A DNA stretch of 64,000 nt, taken from NCBI RefSeq assembly GCF_003470205.1, contig NZ_QWKP01000221.1, positions 25,162-89,161 on the forward strand, written 5' to 3'. Position numbers and translations under genes: made by a program. Shown here one piece after another: positions 1-7,859 of this stretch. Within the stretch, counting starts at the first letter, position 1; the number at the start of each line of letters is the position of its first letter. Source of the stretch: Cellulomonas rhizosphaerae. Lineage in GTDB: Bacteria > Actinomycetota > Actinomycetes > Actinomycetales > Cellulomonadaceae. The notes below the pieces were generated by a model. It did not search any database and was not told the origin of the DNA. It worked only from the letters and a program-made list of their open reading frames with translations.

Positions 1-1998
1 ATCGACCTCGCGCAGATGGTCGCGCTCGTGCGCGCGCTCGAGGACGCGTCCCACGACGTGACGTCGCACGCGTCGTCGCTGCAGTCGGGGCTCGAGGGCG
101 TGATGCTCGGCTCGGAGGACCTGCGCCGGCTCGACGCGGTGCGCTCGTGGATCGACGGGCAGCTGCCCGGGGTGCGGAGGCGGCTCGCGCTGGCCCGCCA
201 CATCGAGGCGCAGACCCCCGGGATCCAGGGGTACGTGCAGCTCGACGAGTCCACGCTGCCGACGACCACCCCGGCCGAGGCGCGCGAGCTCGCGGACCGC
301 GCCGCGAAGCTCATCGACGAGTACGGCGACGGCGAGGACCTGCCCGCCGAGCTCGTCGACCTGCTGACCCAGAACGGCTCCGACCCGTACTTCGCCTACC
401 AGCTGGCGACGCACGTCTCGCCGGAGGACGTCGCCGACCTCGTGATCGACGCCTCGAGCACACGCCGGGTGCTCGCGCAGAACAGCTTGGGCTCGGACAT
501 CGACGACGTCGAGAAGTTCGACGAGGCGTACGAGGCGCTGCTCGACGGTCTGGGGACGACGTTCGGCACCGCGACGCAGGGGACCGGCGACCAGTCGCTG
601 CCCGCCGGGTACGCCACGCAGTGGTCGTCGGCCATCACCGACGACAACCCGGCCACGCTCGGGCAGGCCAGCGCGCTCGGGCTGGTCCTCTCGCGCGGGA
701 CGTTCTCGGCCGACTTCATCACCACCGTCGCGAACGACGTCTACGACTACGAGCGCCAGGTCGACACGCGGGACATGTGGTACGAGCGCTCTCACTCGTT
801 GGGCGAGCCGTTCGGTGCGGTCGACCCGGTGCAGGGTGACGACGAGGGCGCCCCCACCGGGTACACCGACTACTACGACCCGTTGGCCGGGATCCTCGCG
901 GCGGTCGGGCGGACGCCGGAGGCCGCGCACAGCCTGTTCGGCACCGGCGAGGTCATCACGATCGAGGGCGGCGGGAAGTCGGCGAGCGTCAACGGCTTCC
1001 TCGACTACGTGCTCGCGCGGCGGCGCTGGCCGGTCGACGACGGCGCGGGCTCGAACGCCGCCATCGCCGCGGCGATCACGCCGTTCGAGGGCGGCGACAC
1101 GATCAGCGCGGACATCGCGGCCGACGCACGCGAGGTCTTCGACATCAAGGCCGCGGAGATCGAGGAGCGTCGCAAGGACTCCAACCCGTTCTCCGACATC
1201 GGGCACCTCGTCTTCGACGGCCTGGGTCTCATCCCGGTGGTCGGGGAGCCGGCCGACGCGATCAACGCGATCTGGTACGCCGCCGAGGGCAACGCCGTCG
1301 ACGCGGCCCTCTCGTCCGCCTCGCTCATCCCGTTCCTCGGGTGGGGAGCCGCGGGCGGCAAGTGGGCGCGACGCGCGCTGACCGCGGAGGACATCGCGAC
1401 CTTCGCGGCGCGCGGCATCGACATCGACAAGCTCCGCTCCCTGGACGCGACCCTCGAGGTCGTCGCCAGGGCCGACGGGGTGCCGATCCCGCACCTGAAG
1501 TTCGACGACCTGGAGGCCTTCAACCGGGCCGCGAACGTGCCCCACCCGAACGCGATCTACGAGTACAAGGGCGTGGCGTGGGAGACCGACGCGCTCGGCC
1601 GCCCCAGCAGCGTCAGCGGGAAGCTCAACCTGGGCGACGGCGGCCGGAACAGCGACCTGACCGCGGAGATCGGCAAGGAGGGCCTCCCGCACGACATCGG
1701 GTTCCACCTCATCGCCGACTCGCTGGGTGGCCCGACCAACCGGCTCAACGTGCTCCCGGGGAACGGCAAGCCGTACGACGGCCTGACGAACCTCAACCAG
1801 GGGCAGTGGGCGAGCATGGAGCGCAAGATCCGCAAGGCTCTGCGCGGTGAGACGCCCGGCAACGTCGAGATCCACATCGAGCCGATCTACTACGACACGA
1901 ACGTCTCCACCCGCCCGAACGAATTCGTCGTCAATCTGAAGATCGACGGTGACACCTTCGAGTACGAATGGATCAACGATGCCCAACCACCCCGGTGA
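1..1998 (+). CDS. Polymorphic toxin with C-terminal EsaD-like nuclease domain (5' end outside window)
   Basis: The frame is already open at base 1 (reads IDLAQM), so the true start is probably upstream of the window; 665 residues are visible. The N-terminal part is helical and WXG/LXG-like, followed by a long acidic region resembling DUF6571 of actinobacterial toxins. Around 1190-1375 lies a hydrophobic pretoxin-like segment containing GLGLIPVVGEPADA and SLIPFLGWG. The last 130 residues match the DNA/RNA non-specific endonuclease family of EsaD/YeeF toxins: GGRNSDL, then DIGFHLIADSLGGPTNRLNVLPGNG with the expected catalytic His (about 1701-1770), and a C-terminal STRPNEFVVNLKI. Inferred role: a DNase delivered to competitors, probably through a type VII (Esx) system, since no signal peptide is visible. 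The gene overlaps the next one by 20 bp, as expected for a toxin and its immunity gene. The family call is good; the secretion route is inferred. Confidence 0.72.
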   Translation: MDLAQMVALVRALEDASHDVTSHASSLQSGLEGVMLGSEDLRRLDAVRSWIDGQLPGVRRRLALARHIEAQTPGIQGYVQLDESTLPTTTPAEARELADRAAKLIDEYGDGEDLPAELVDLLTQNGSDPYFAYQLATHVSPEDVADLVIDASSTRRVLAQNSLGSDIDDVEKFDEAYEALLDGLGTTFGTATQGTGDQSLPAGYATQWSSAITDDNPATLGQASALGLVLSRGTFSADFITTVANDVYDYERQVDTRDMWYERSHSLGEPFGAVDPVQGDDEGAPTGYTDYYDPLAGILAAVGRTPEAAHSLFGTGEVITIEGGGKSASVNGFLDYVLARRRWPVDDGAGSNAAIAAAITPFEGGDTISADIAADAREVFDIKAAEIEERRKDSNPFSDIGHLVFDGLGLIPVVGEPADAINAIWYAAEGNAVDAALSSASLIPFLGWGAAGGKWARRALTAEDIATFAARGIDIDKLRSLDATLEVVARADGVPIPHLKFDDLEAFNRAANVPHPNAIYEYKGVAWETDALGRPSSVSGKLNLGDGGRNSDLTAEIGKEGLPHDIGFHLIADSLGGPTNRLNVLPGNGKPYDGLTNLNQGQWASMERKIRKALRGETPGNVEIHIEPIYYDTNVSTRPNEFVVNLKIDGDTFEYEWINDAQPPR

Positions 1999-2434
1999 GA
2001 ACGCGACCGTCACGCTCGACGGCGAGCAGCAGGCGCTCGTCGAGCAGATCGCCCGGAGCTACGCCGGCGCCGCCCCCGCGGGGTGGCTGCGCATCGTGTC
2101 GCGCCAGGAGTGCTCGGTCGCCGGGGACTCCGCCGGCATCGCCAACGTGCGGGTCGTCATCGTCGAGACCGCGGACGGTCTGGAGCAGCAGGACTACCGC
2201 CCGCCGCGCGACCTGCACCGCCAGACCGGTGACCTGCTGCGCGGCCTCGCGGCCGCATCGCCGACCGGGGTGATCGTGTTCCTGCTGGTCGTCGACCGGG
2301 GCGGCAGCCACACCGTGACCGTGACGCAGGACGAGGCGCGCGTGCTGGTCGGGACGCGCGACGAGACGTCGTCCCGTCCGGTGCACGACTACCTCGAGCG
2401 GCACCGCGAGGAGCTCATCGCGCTGCTGGGCTGA
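1979..2434 (+). CDS. Probable immunity protein for the upstream nuclease toxin
   Basis: A 151-residue acidic soluble protein. I chose the ATG at 1979 because it overlaps the toxin end and its product starts MPNHPGENATVTL; an in-frame GTG-type start at 1949 would lie deep inside the toxin domain. It opens with a helix (EQQALVEQIARSYAGAAPAGW), continues as alternating strands (RIVSRQECSV, ANVRVVIVETADG, TGVIVFLLVVDR), and ends HDYLERHREELIALLG. This layout resembles the YezG/EsaG (DUF600) immunity proteins that neutralise EsaD nucleases, but I cannot show family membership by eye. The tight coupling to the toxin (20-bp overlap) and the absence of any other function support an immunity role. It would act in the cytoplasm by binding the nuclease domain. 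Confidence 0.55.
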   Translation: MPNHPGENATVTLDGEQQALVEQIARSYAGAAPAGWLRIVSRQECSVAGDSAGIANVRVVIVETADGLEQQDYRPPRDLHRQTGDLLRGLAAASPTGVIVFLLVVDRGGSHTVTVTQDEARVLVGTRDETSSRPVHDYLERHREELIALLG

Positions 2435-2464
2435 GTCGACGCCTGCGGGTGACATGCTTTCGCC

Positions 2465-3073
2465 ATGTCCACCGAGGTGCCCCGAACCGGCTACGCGAAG
2501 GGGCGCGCCACGCGCGAGGACATCCTCGACGAGGCCATGAAGCTGTTCGGCGAGGTCGGCTACCGCACCGCGTCCCTGCGCGAGGTGGCCTCCCGCGTGG
2601 GCATCTCCCACCCGGGCCTCATGCACCACTTCGCGAACAAGGCCGTGCTGCTCGCGGCGGTGCTCGAGCGGCGCGACGAGATCGACGGGCTCGCCCTGCA
2701 GGCGGACCTCGACGAGGGGCTCGACTTCTTCGCGGCGCTCGCGCAGGTCGCCGCCCGGAACGCGTCGCGGCCCGGGATCGTCGAGCTGTTCGTCAACCTC
2801 TCGGCCGAGGCGACCGCGGTCGACCACCCCGCGCACGCCTACTTCCAGCGCCGCTACGCCGACCTGCTCGCGAAGGCGACCACGGCCTTCGTCGCGCTGC
2901 GGGATGCCGGGCGGCTGCGCGCCGACGTCGACCCGCGCACCGCCGCGCGGCAGACGATCGCGACGATGGACGGGCTGCAGGTGCAGTGGCTGCTCGAGGT
3001 CGACGGTGGCGGCGAGCGCGTGGACATGTCCGCCGCGCTCGCCGCGCTGCACCACAGCTTCCTGGTCGGCTAG
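2465..3073 (+). CDS. TetR-family transcriptional regulator (GH3-linked)
   Basis: A 202-residue one-component repressor. The N-terminal helix-turn-helix is plain: TREDILDEAMKLFGEVGY, then LREVASRVGISHPGLMHHF (about residues 17-62). The C-terminal ligand domain ends with the segment MDGLQVQWLL, also present in the TetR protein at 33879-34541; both genes flank a GH3 beta-glucosidase, so the two regulators are paralogues. The stop overlaps the convergent GH3 stop by 4 bp (3070-3073). CATGCT ends 6 nt before the ATG, so the mRNA may be leaderless. Likely target: the GH3 gene at 3070-5307, with a beta-glucoside or released sugar as inducer; this is inference from position and paralogy. Confidence 0.85.
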   Translation: MSTEVPRTGYAKGRATREDILDEAMKLFGEVGYRTASLREVASRVGISHPGLMHHFANKAVLLAAVLERRDEIDGLALQADLDEGLDFFAALAQVAARNASRPGIVELFVNLSAEATAVDHPAHAYFQRRYADLLAKATTAFVALRDAGRLRADVDPRTAARQTIATMDGLQVQWLLEVDGGGERVDMSAALAALHHSFLVG

Positions 3074-5307
3074 CTCCCGGCGCGCGCCTGCTCGACCAGC
3101 CGGTCGAGGGCCTGACGGTCGAAGCCGGCCAGCCCGAAGTCCGCGATCGTGAGGGCGGGCATCTCGAGCATCATCGCCTGCATGGTGTCGTCGATCGTGA
3201 CCCCTGCAGGCGGCACGAGCGCCGCTTGCAGCAGCGGCCCGCCCACGGGGTGCGCGAACCACTCGGCGACCGTGGACATGGCCTCGAGCGGGCCCCACGT
3301 GGGCTCGCCCTCGACCTCGAGCTCGACGCTGTCGCGCAGGTCGCGCGACGAGGCGCCGACCTCGACGACGAACGTCCCGCCCTCGACCACCCAGCGGTGC
3401 AGCCCGGGGTGCCAGTAGGACAGCGCGCGGGAGTCGAGCGCGATCGCGACCTCCTGCGAGGCGCCCGGCTCGAGCACCACCTTGGCGAAGCCCTTGAGCT
3501 CGCGCACGGGGCGCAGGACCGCGGCCTCGGGGTCGCGGACGTAGACCTGCACGACCTCGGCGCCTGCGCGGTCGCCCGTGTTGGTGACGGTGACGCGCAC
3601 GTCCACGGCCGCGTCGGAGCCCGTGCCCGAGACGGTCGCCGCGACGTCGGAGTACGCGAAGGTCGTGTACGACAGGCCGTGGCCGAACGGGTAGGCGACG
3701 TCGAGCTCGCGAGCGTCGTACCAGCGGTAGCCCACGAGCACGCCCTCGCCGTAGCGGACGTGGCCCGCCTCGCCCGGGAAGTTGCCGAACGCGGGGGTGT
3801 CCGTGATCCGGTGGGGGATCGTCTCGGTGAGCCGGCCCGACGGCGTGCGCGTGCCGCGCAGCAGGTCCGCCACCGCGCTGCCGCCGGCCTGGCCGCCGAG
3901 CCAGGTCTCGAGGATCGCCGCGGCGTGCCCGCGCCAGGGCACGGAGACCGCCGAGCCGTTGGCGAGCACGACGACGACGCGCGGGTTGACCGCCGCGACG
4001 GCCTCGAGCAGCGCCACCTGGTTGTCCGGCAGGCCGAGGCGCGGCCGGTCGTAGCCCTCGGACTCGTCGGGCCCGGGCAGCCCGAGGAACACGACGACCG
4101 TCGCGGCCTCGCGCGCCGCGGCGACGGCGGCCGCGCGCAGGGCCTCGTCGTCGCCCTCGGGACCGCCCGCGATCGTGAAGCCGGGCTCGAACGGGACGTC
4201 GCCGAGCGCGTCGAGCGCGGTGTCGAGGCGCGTGGGGTTGACCTGCGACGAGCCGGCGCCCTGGTAGCGGGGCGTGCGGGCGAACTCGCCGACGACGAGG
4301 AAATCGCCCGTCAGCGGGAGCAGCGGGGTGCCGTCGACCGGATCGTTCTTGAGCAGCACCGAGCCGTCCGCCGCGGCCTCGCGGGCCAGCGCGTGGTGCT
4401 CGTCGACGTCGAACGTGTCCTGGCTGCGCACGCCGGGCAGCGAGCGCTCGACGAGTCGCAGCACCCGGCGGACGGCGACGTCGAGCACGGCCTCGTCCAG
4501 CGTCCCGGCGCGCACGGCGGCGACGACCTCGTCGTCGGGCCGCGACCCGGCCGACGGCATCTGGAGGTCGAGGCCCGCGGTCAGCGCGGGCACGCGGTCG
4601 TGGACCGCTCCCCAGTCGGACACCACCAGGCCCTCGAAGGCCCACTCGTCGCGCAGCAGCTCGGTCAGCAGCCAGTGGTTCTCGGACGCGTACGTGTCGT
4701 TGACCTTGTTGTACGAGCACATCACGGTCCACGGCTGGGCATTGGTGACGATCGCCTCGAACGCCGGCAGGTAGATCTCTCGCAGCGTGCGCTCGTCGAT
4801 GTCGGCGGAGACGCGCATGCGGTCGGTCTCCTGGTTGTTGGCCGCGAAGTGCTTGAGCGAGGTGCCCACGCCCTGGCTCTGGATGCCGGCCACGATCGCC
4901 GTGCCGAGCACGCCCGCGACGAACGGGTCCTCGGAGACGTACTCGAAGTTGCGCCCGCACAGCGGCGTGCGCTTGATGTTGACGCCCGGGCCGAGCAGCA
5001 CGGCCACGTCGTTGGCGCGCGTCTCGCGGCCGAGCGCCTCACCCACGCGGTGCAGCAGGGCGGGGTCCCACGTCGAGCCGAGCGCGGCCGCGGGCGGGAA
5101 GCAGGTCGCGGGGACGGAGGCGCCTAGCCCGAGGTGGTCGGCGTCCTCCGCCTGCTTGCGCAGGCCGTGCGGGCCGTCGGTCACCATGACCGCCGGGACG
5201 CCGGCGCGGTCGACGCCCTGCGTGTGCCAGAAGTCGGAGCCCGACGTCAGGGACGCCTTCTCCTCCAGCGTGAGACCGGCCAGGACGTGTTCGACGTCGA
5301 ACACCAT
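3070..5307 (-). CDS. GH3 family beta-glucosidase (cytoplasmic)
   Basis: A 745-residue glycoside hydrolase family 3 enzyme without signal peptide, expected to release glucose from imported beta-gluco-oligosaccharides. The N-terminal TIM-barrel domain runs from about residue 10 to 300 and contains MVTDGPHGLRKQ, GPGVNIKRTPLCGRNFEYVSEDP, the substrate-binding pair K152-H153 (SLKHFAANNQE), and the nucleophile Asp231 in GLVVSDWG. The alpha/beta sandwich domain follows (VVVFLGLPGPDESEGYDR, LETWLGGQAGG), then YPFGHGLSYTTF and a C-terminal fibronectin-III-like domain (about 590-700). Length and order match typical bacterial GH3 enzymes. The start has a strong Shine-Dalgarno (aggaggtg). It is convergent with a TetR gene, and a candidate operator and promoter lie at 5342-5370. 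Aglycone specificity cannot be read from sequence. Confidence 0.92.
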   Translation of the reverse strand: MVFDVEHVLAGLTLEEKASLTSGSDFWHTQGVDRAGVPAVMVTDGPHGLRKQAEDADHLGLGASVPATCFPPAAALGSTWDPALLHRVGEALGRETRANDVAVLLGPGVNIKRTPLCGRNFEYVSEDPFVAGVLGTAIVAGIQSQGVGTSLKHFAANNQETDRMRVSADIDERTLREIYLPAFEAIVTNAQPWTVMCSYNKVNDTYASENHWLLTELLRDEWAFEGLVVSDWGAVHDRVPALTAGLDLQMPSAGSRPDDEVVAAVRAGTLDEAVLDVAVRRVLRLVERSLPGVRSQDTFDVDEHHALAREAAADGSVLLKNDPVDGTPLLPLTGDFLVVGEFARTPRYQGAGSSQVNPTRLDTALDALGDVPFEPGFTIAGGPEGDDEALRAAAVAAAREAATVVVFLGLPGPDESEGYDRPRLGLPDNQVALLEAVAAVNPRVVVVLANGSAVSVPWRGHAAAILETWLGGQAGGSAVADLLRGTRTPSGRLTETIPHRITDTPAFGNFPGEAGHVRYGEGVLVGYRWYDARELDVAYPFGHGLSYTTFAYSDVAATVSGTGSDAAVDVRVTVTNTGDRAGAEVVQVYVRDPEAAVLRPVRELKGFAKVVLEPGASQEVAIALDSRALSYWHPGLHRWVVEGGTFVVEVGASSRDLRDSVELEVEGEPTWGPLEAMSTVAEWFAHPVGGPLLQAALVPPAGVTIDDTMQAMMLEMPALTIADFGLAGFDRQALDRLVEQARAGS

Positions 5308-5341
5308 GCGGCACCTCCTCGTGCGAACTGCGGATCCCGCC

Positions 5342-5370
5342 AGGGTAGCGCAATACCTACCACGCGGTAA
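5342..5370 (-). promoter_or_regulatory. Promoter and candidate operator of GH3 gene
   Basis: Reading leftwards: -35-like TTACCG (5370-5365), 17-nt spacer, -10-like TACCCT (5347-5342), then a strong Shine-Dalgarno and ATG at 5307. The -35 overlaps the imperfect dyad TACC-ACGC-GGTA (5358-5369), a plausible binding site for the neighbouring TetR protein. The promoter match is moderate and the operator is inference. Confidence 0.45.
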
Positions 5371-5374
5371 GGGG

Positions 5375-5995
5375 CTAGGGGGTGCGAACGAGGCAGAGCC
5401 CGGTGCGGTCTCCCGAGTCCCAGCCGTCCTTCGTCGGCGCCCAGGTCACGATCGTCGCGCCCACCGACTGCTCCTCCTCGGTGAGCACGCAGGCGCGGGC
5501 GACGCGCGCGTCGGCGCCGTCCTGGCCGGGCCACACGGCGTCCTCGTCGAAGTCGTACTCCGAGGAGACTCGGGCCTCGTGGTCCTGCGCGCAGGGCACG
5601 ACCCGGACGGAGTCGACGGTGCCGTCCGCGGGCAGCGTGGCCAGGCAGTTGCCGACGACGAGCTGGCTCACGTGCGCGTTGCGCGGCTCGCTCACGTCGG
5701 ACGGCAGCGGCCGGGTCTGGACGAGCGTCACGACGAGCACGACGACGAGGATCGTCCAGCCGATCGTCGCCAGGATGCCCAGGACGATGCCGGTGATCGC
5801 GAACCCTCGTCCTCGCGTGCCGCGCTTCGTGGTGCGGTAGAGCCCGACGAGCCCGAGGGCGAGCGCCACCGGGCCGAGCGCGAGCAGGCCCGTGACCAGC
5901 GCGGCGACCGAGACGCCGTCGGTGCCCGGGCGGGGCTGCTGGTCCCAGCCCGGCGCGTAGTACGCCTCGGGGTAGGCGGCCTGGGGGTCAGACAC
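5375..5995 (-). CDS. DUF4190 / septum-formation-domain membrane protein
   Basis: A 206-residue membrane protein. A short cytoplasmic tail rich in Tyr and Pro ([17 protein letters not shown]) precedes two hydrophobic helices separated by a basic loop ([55 protein letters not shown]), the layout of DUF4190. The extracytoplasmic part (about residues 100-206) has Cys residues in [30 protein letters not shown] and TGLCLV, matching the septum-formation (PF13845-type) domain. It starts at a GTG that overlaps the upstream DUF4190 gene by 8 bp, so the two are co-transcribed and translationally coupled. Function is not established for the family; a cell-envelope or division role is suggested by the domain name only. 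Confidence 0.78.
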   Translation of the reverse strand: MSDPQAAYPEAYYAPGWDQQPRPGTDGVSVAALVTGLLALGPVALALGLVGLYRTTKRGTRGRGFAITGIVLGILATIGWTILVVVLVVTLVQTRPLPSDVSEPRNAHVSQLVVGNCLATLPADGTVDSVRVVPCAQDHEARVSSEYDFDEDAVWPGQDGADARVARACVLTEEEQSVGATIVTWAPTKDGWDSGDRTGLCLVRTP

Positions 5996-6818
5996 CGACG
6001 TCGAACCCCGGGACCACCTGGGCCGTGGTGCTCACGTCGTCGACGTCCCACTGGAAGTCGGGGTCGTCGGGGTGGTTGGCCGCGAACACGATGCCGAAGA
6101 TGATCAGCGCGGCGAACGCGAGCAGCAGCACGGTGCCGATGGCCCCGACGATGACACCCGCGATGGCCAGGCCGCGGCCGTCCGCGCCCGTCTTCTTGAT
6201 GCGGCGCAGCGACGCGATCCCGAGCCCGAGGCCCACCGGGCACGGGACGGCGGCGAACACCGTCAGCCCGACCGCGCTCGTGACGAGCGAGGCGATCGCG
6301 AGCCCGTCGGTCTTGCGGGGCGGGCCGTAGACCCCCGGGCCGTACGCGGCCGAGCCGTAGCCCGGGGCCACGGGCTGGCCGGGGCCGTACGTCGGCGCTC
6401 CGTACTGGGGTGCCCCGTACTGGGGGGCGCCGTACGGGGGCGCTCCGTAGGGCGACTGCGGAGGCGGCGGGTACTGCTGCCCCTGTCCCTGCCCGTAGGG
6501 CGAGGTCGGCGCGGGTTGGCCGTAGGCGGGCTGCCCGTACTGACCCTGCCCGTACTGGCCCTGCTGGCCCGGCGCGGGATGCCCGTACGCAGGCTGCCCA
6601 GCTGCGGGCTGACCAAAGGGCTGCTGCCCGTACGGCAGCTGCCCGCCGTCGCGCTCGCCGTCCGCCGGCGGGGGCGGCGGGAGCACGGCCTCGTACCCGC
6701 TCGGCGGCGGCGCGGCCGGCATCCCGGAGGCCGCCGGGCGCTCGGGCTCGGGCTGCTTGGCCAGCGAGGGCGGGGCGAACGGGTTCGGCTCGGGCGACTC
6801 GCCGCGGTCGGAGCTCAT
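5988..6818 (-). CDS. DUF4190 membrane protein with Pro/Gly/Tyr-rich N-terminal repeat region
   Basis: A 276-residue protein. The first 165 residues are a low-complexity cytoplasmic region built from imperfect repeats of the type [11 protein letters not shown] and [14 protein letters not shown], as in other actinobacterial envelope proteins. Two membrane helices follow ([26 protein letters not shown] and [27 protein letters not shown]) around the conserved basic loop [14 protein letters not shown] of DUF4190, then a short acidic outer tail. TAGGTT lies 6 nt before the ATG, indicating a leaderless start. It is the first gene of a two-gene operon with 5375-5995. The role is unknown; the repeat region may mediate protein-protein contacts. 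Confidence 0.8.
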   Translation of the reverse strand: MSSDRGESPEPNPFAPPSLAKQPEPERPAASGMPAAPPPSGYEAVLPPPPPADGERDGGQLPYGQQPFGQPAAGQPAYGHPAPGQQGQYGQGQYGQPAYGQPAPTSPYGQGQGQQYPPPPQSPYGAPPYGAPQYGAPQYGAPTYGPGQPVAPGYGSAAYGPGVYGPPRKTDGLAIASLVTSAVGLTVFAAVPCPVGLGLGIASLRRIKKTGADGRGLAIAGVIVGAIGTVLLLAFAALIIFGIVFAANHPDDPDFQWDVDDVSTTAQVVPGFDVGV

Positions 6819-6824
6819 GACGGC

Positions 6825-6830
6825 AACCTA
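6825..6830 (-). promoter_or_regulatory. -10 element of leaderless DUF4190 operon
   Basis: TAGGTT ends 6 nt before the ATG at 6818, with no Shine-Dalgarno in the gap. Confidence 0.55.
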
Positions 6831-6846
6831 CCGAACCCGGGGCCGC

Positions 6847-7638
6847 TCAGTCGGCCAGTTCGAGGATGACCGGCACGTGGTCCGACGGCTGCTTGCCCTT
6901 GCGCTCGTTGCGCTCGATCGTCACGCCCTGCACGCGGGCGGCCAGGGCGGGGGAGGCGTAGGTCAGGTCGATGCGCATGCCCATGTTCTTGGGGAAGCGC
7001 AGCTGCTGGTAGTCCCAGTAGGTGTAGGTGTGCTCGGCGGGGATGTGCTCGCGCGAGACCTCGGTGAACCCCGCGGACGCGAACGCCGTGAACGCGTCGC
7101 GCTCGGCGGGCGTCACGTGCGTGCGGCCCGCGAAGAAGCCCATGTCCCACACGTCGGTGTCGAGCGGTGCGATGTTCCAGTCGCCGACGAGCGCGACCTG
7201 CGCCTCCGGATCCTTCTCGAGCCAGCCGCCGGCGGTCTCCTTCAGCCGCGCGAGCCACTCGAGCTTGTACGCGTAGTGCGGGTCGTCGATCTCGCGGCCG
7301 TTCGGCACGTACAGGCTCCAGACGCGCACGCCGTTGCACGTCGCGCCGATCGCCCGCGCCTCCGCGGCGGCCGGGTCGCCCCACGTGGGCATGCCCTCGA
7401 AGCCGATCTCGACGTCCTCGATGCCGACCTTGGAGGCGATCGCGACGCCGTTCCACTGGCTGAACCCGCTGGTCACGACCTCGTAGCCGAGCGCCTCGAA
7501 CTCCGCGCGCGGGAACTGCTCGTCCTTGCACTTGGTCTCCTGCAGCGCGAGCACGTCCACCCCCGTGCGCTCGAGGAACGCCAGGGCGCGGTCGGTGCGG
7601 GCACGGATCGAGTTGATGTTCCACGTGGCGACGAGCAT
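6847..7638 (-). CDS. xth: Exodeoxyribonuclease III (AP endonuclease)
   Basis: A 263-residue protein of the ExoIII/APE endonuclease-exonuclease-phosphatase superfamily, which cleaves abasic sites and trims 3' blocked ends in base-excision repair. Family motifs occur in order: ATWNINSIRAR at the N-terminus, LQETKCKDEQFP with the metal-binding Glu34, YVPNGREI, GDWNIAP, YTYWDYQ, and the C-terminal SDHVPVILEL. Length is typical (about 260). TAGCGT lies 6 nt before the ATG, so a leaderless start is likely. It is separated by 28 bp from the DUF4190 operon and is probably its own unit. ExoA or xthA are alternative names for the same function. Confidence 0.95.
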   Translation of the reverse strand: MLVATWNINSIRARTDRALAFLERTGVDVLALQETKCKDEQFPRAEFEALGYEVVTSGFSQWNGVAIASKVGIEDVEIGFEGMPTWGDPAAAEARAIGATCNGVRVWSLYVPNGREIDDPHYAYKLEWLARLKETAGGWLEKDPEAQVALVGDWNIAPLDTDVWDMGFFAGRTHVTPAERDAFTAFASAGFTEVSREHIPAEHTYTYWDYQQLRFPKNMGMRIDLTYASPALAARVQGVTIERNERKGKQPSDHVPVILELAD

Positions 7639-7644
7639 GCGCCC

Positions 7645-7650
7645 ACGCTA
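7645..7650 (-). promoter_or_regulatory. -10 element of leaderless exonuclease III gene
   Basis: TAGCGT ends 6 nt before the ATG at 7638. Confidence 0.5.
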
Positions 7651-7719
7651 CCGACATCCACCCACACCCCACGCCCCGCCCGCCCCTGCCGCGTCCCCCC
7701 GCGCCCGCACCCCGCCGCC

Positions 7720-7785
7720 GAGACCGTGACCCGCGGGTGAGACCGTCACCTGCGGGTAACGGTCTCACCGGGGAGTGACGGTCTC
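7720..7785. repeat. Nested four-copy palindrome (GAGACCGT units)
   Basis: Two direct 19-bp units (7720-7738 and 7739-7757; 17 of 19 bases identical) each begin GAGACCGT. They face two inverted ACGGTCTC copies at 7759-7766 and 7778-7785. All four are symmetric about 7752/7753, with 19-bp offsets on both sides. The inner pair forms a hairpin with stem GAGACCGT/ACGGTCTC. It lies between the starts of exonuclease III and the glpK terminator, in non-coding DNA. Function unknown. Confidence 0.8.
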
Positions 7786-7803
7786 GAGGGTGGGGAGGCG
7801 GGG

Positions 7804-7847
7804 ACGACGAAGGCCGCCCCCCGAGGCGGGGGAGCGGCCCTCGTCGT
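7804..7847 (-). terminator. Terminator of the glp transcription unit
   Basis: A strong hairpin just after glpK: outer arms ACGACGA/TCGTCGT, inner arms GGCCGC/GCGGCC and CCCCC/GGGGG with one A bulge, loop GAGGC. It starts 13 bp past the glpK stop. No clear U-tract, as is common in high-G+C actinobacteria. Confidence 0.75.
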
Positions 7848-7859
7848 GAACCGGGAGGG

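Noticed and set aside
1949..1978. Longer N-terminus of the immunity gene (start at 1949).
   Set aside because: It would lie within the toxin nuclease domain, and the ATG at 1979 gives the usual short overlap.
1973..5127. Very long open frames on both strands over the TetR-GH3 region (995 and 892 codons).
   Set aside because: They are frame shadows typical of G+C-rich genes: Arg/Ala/Gly-rich, without motifs, overlapping genes with clear GH3 and TetR signatures.
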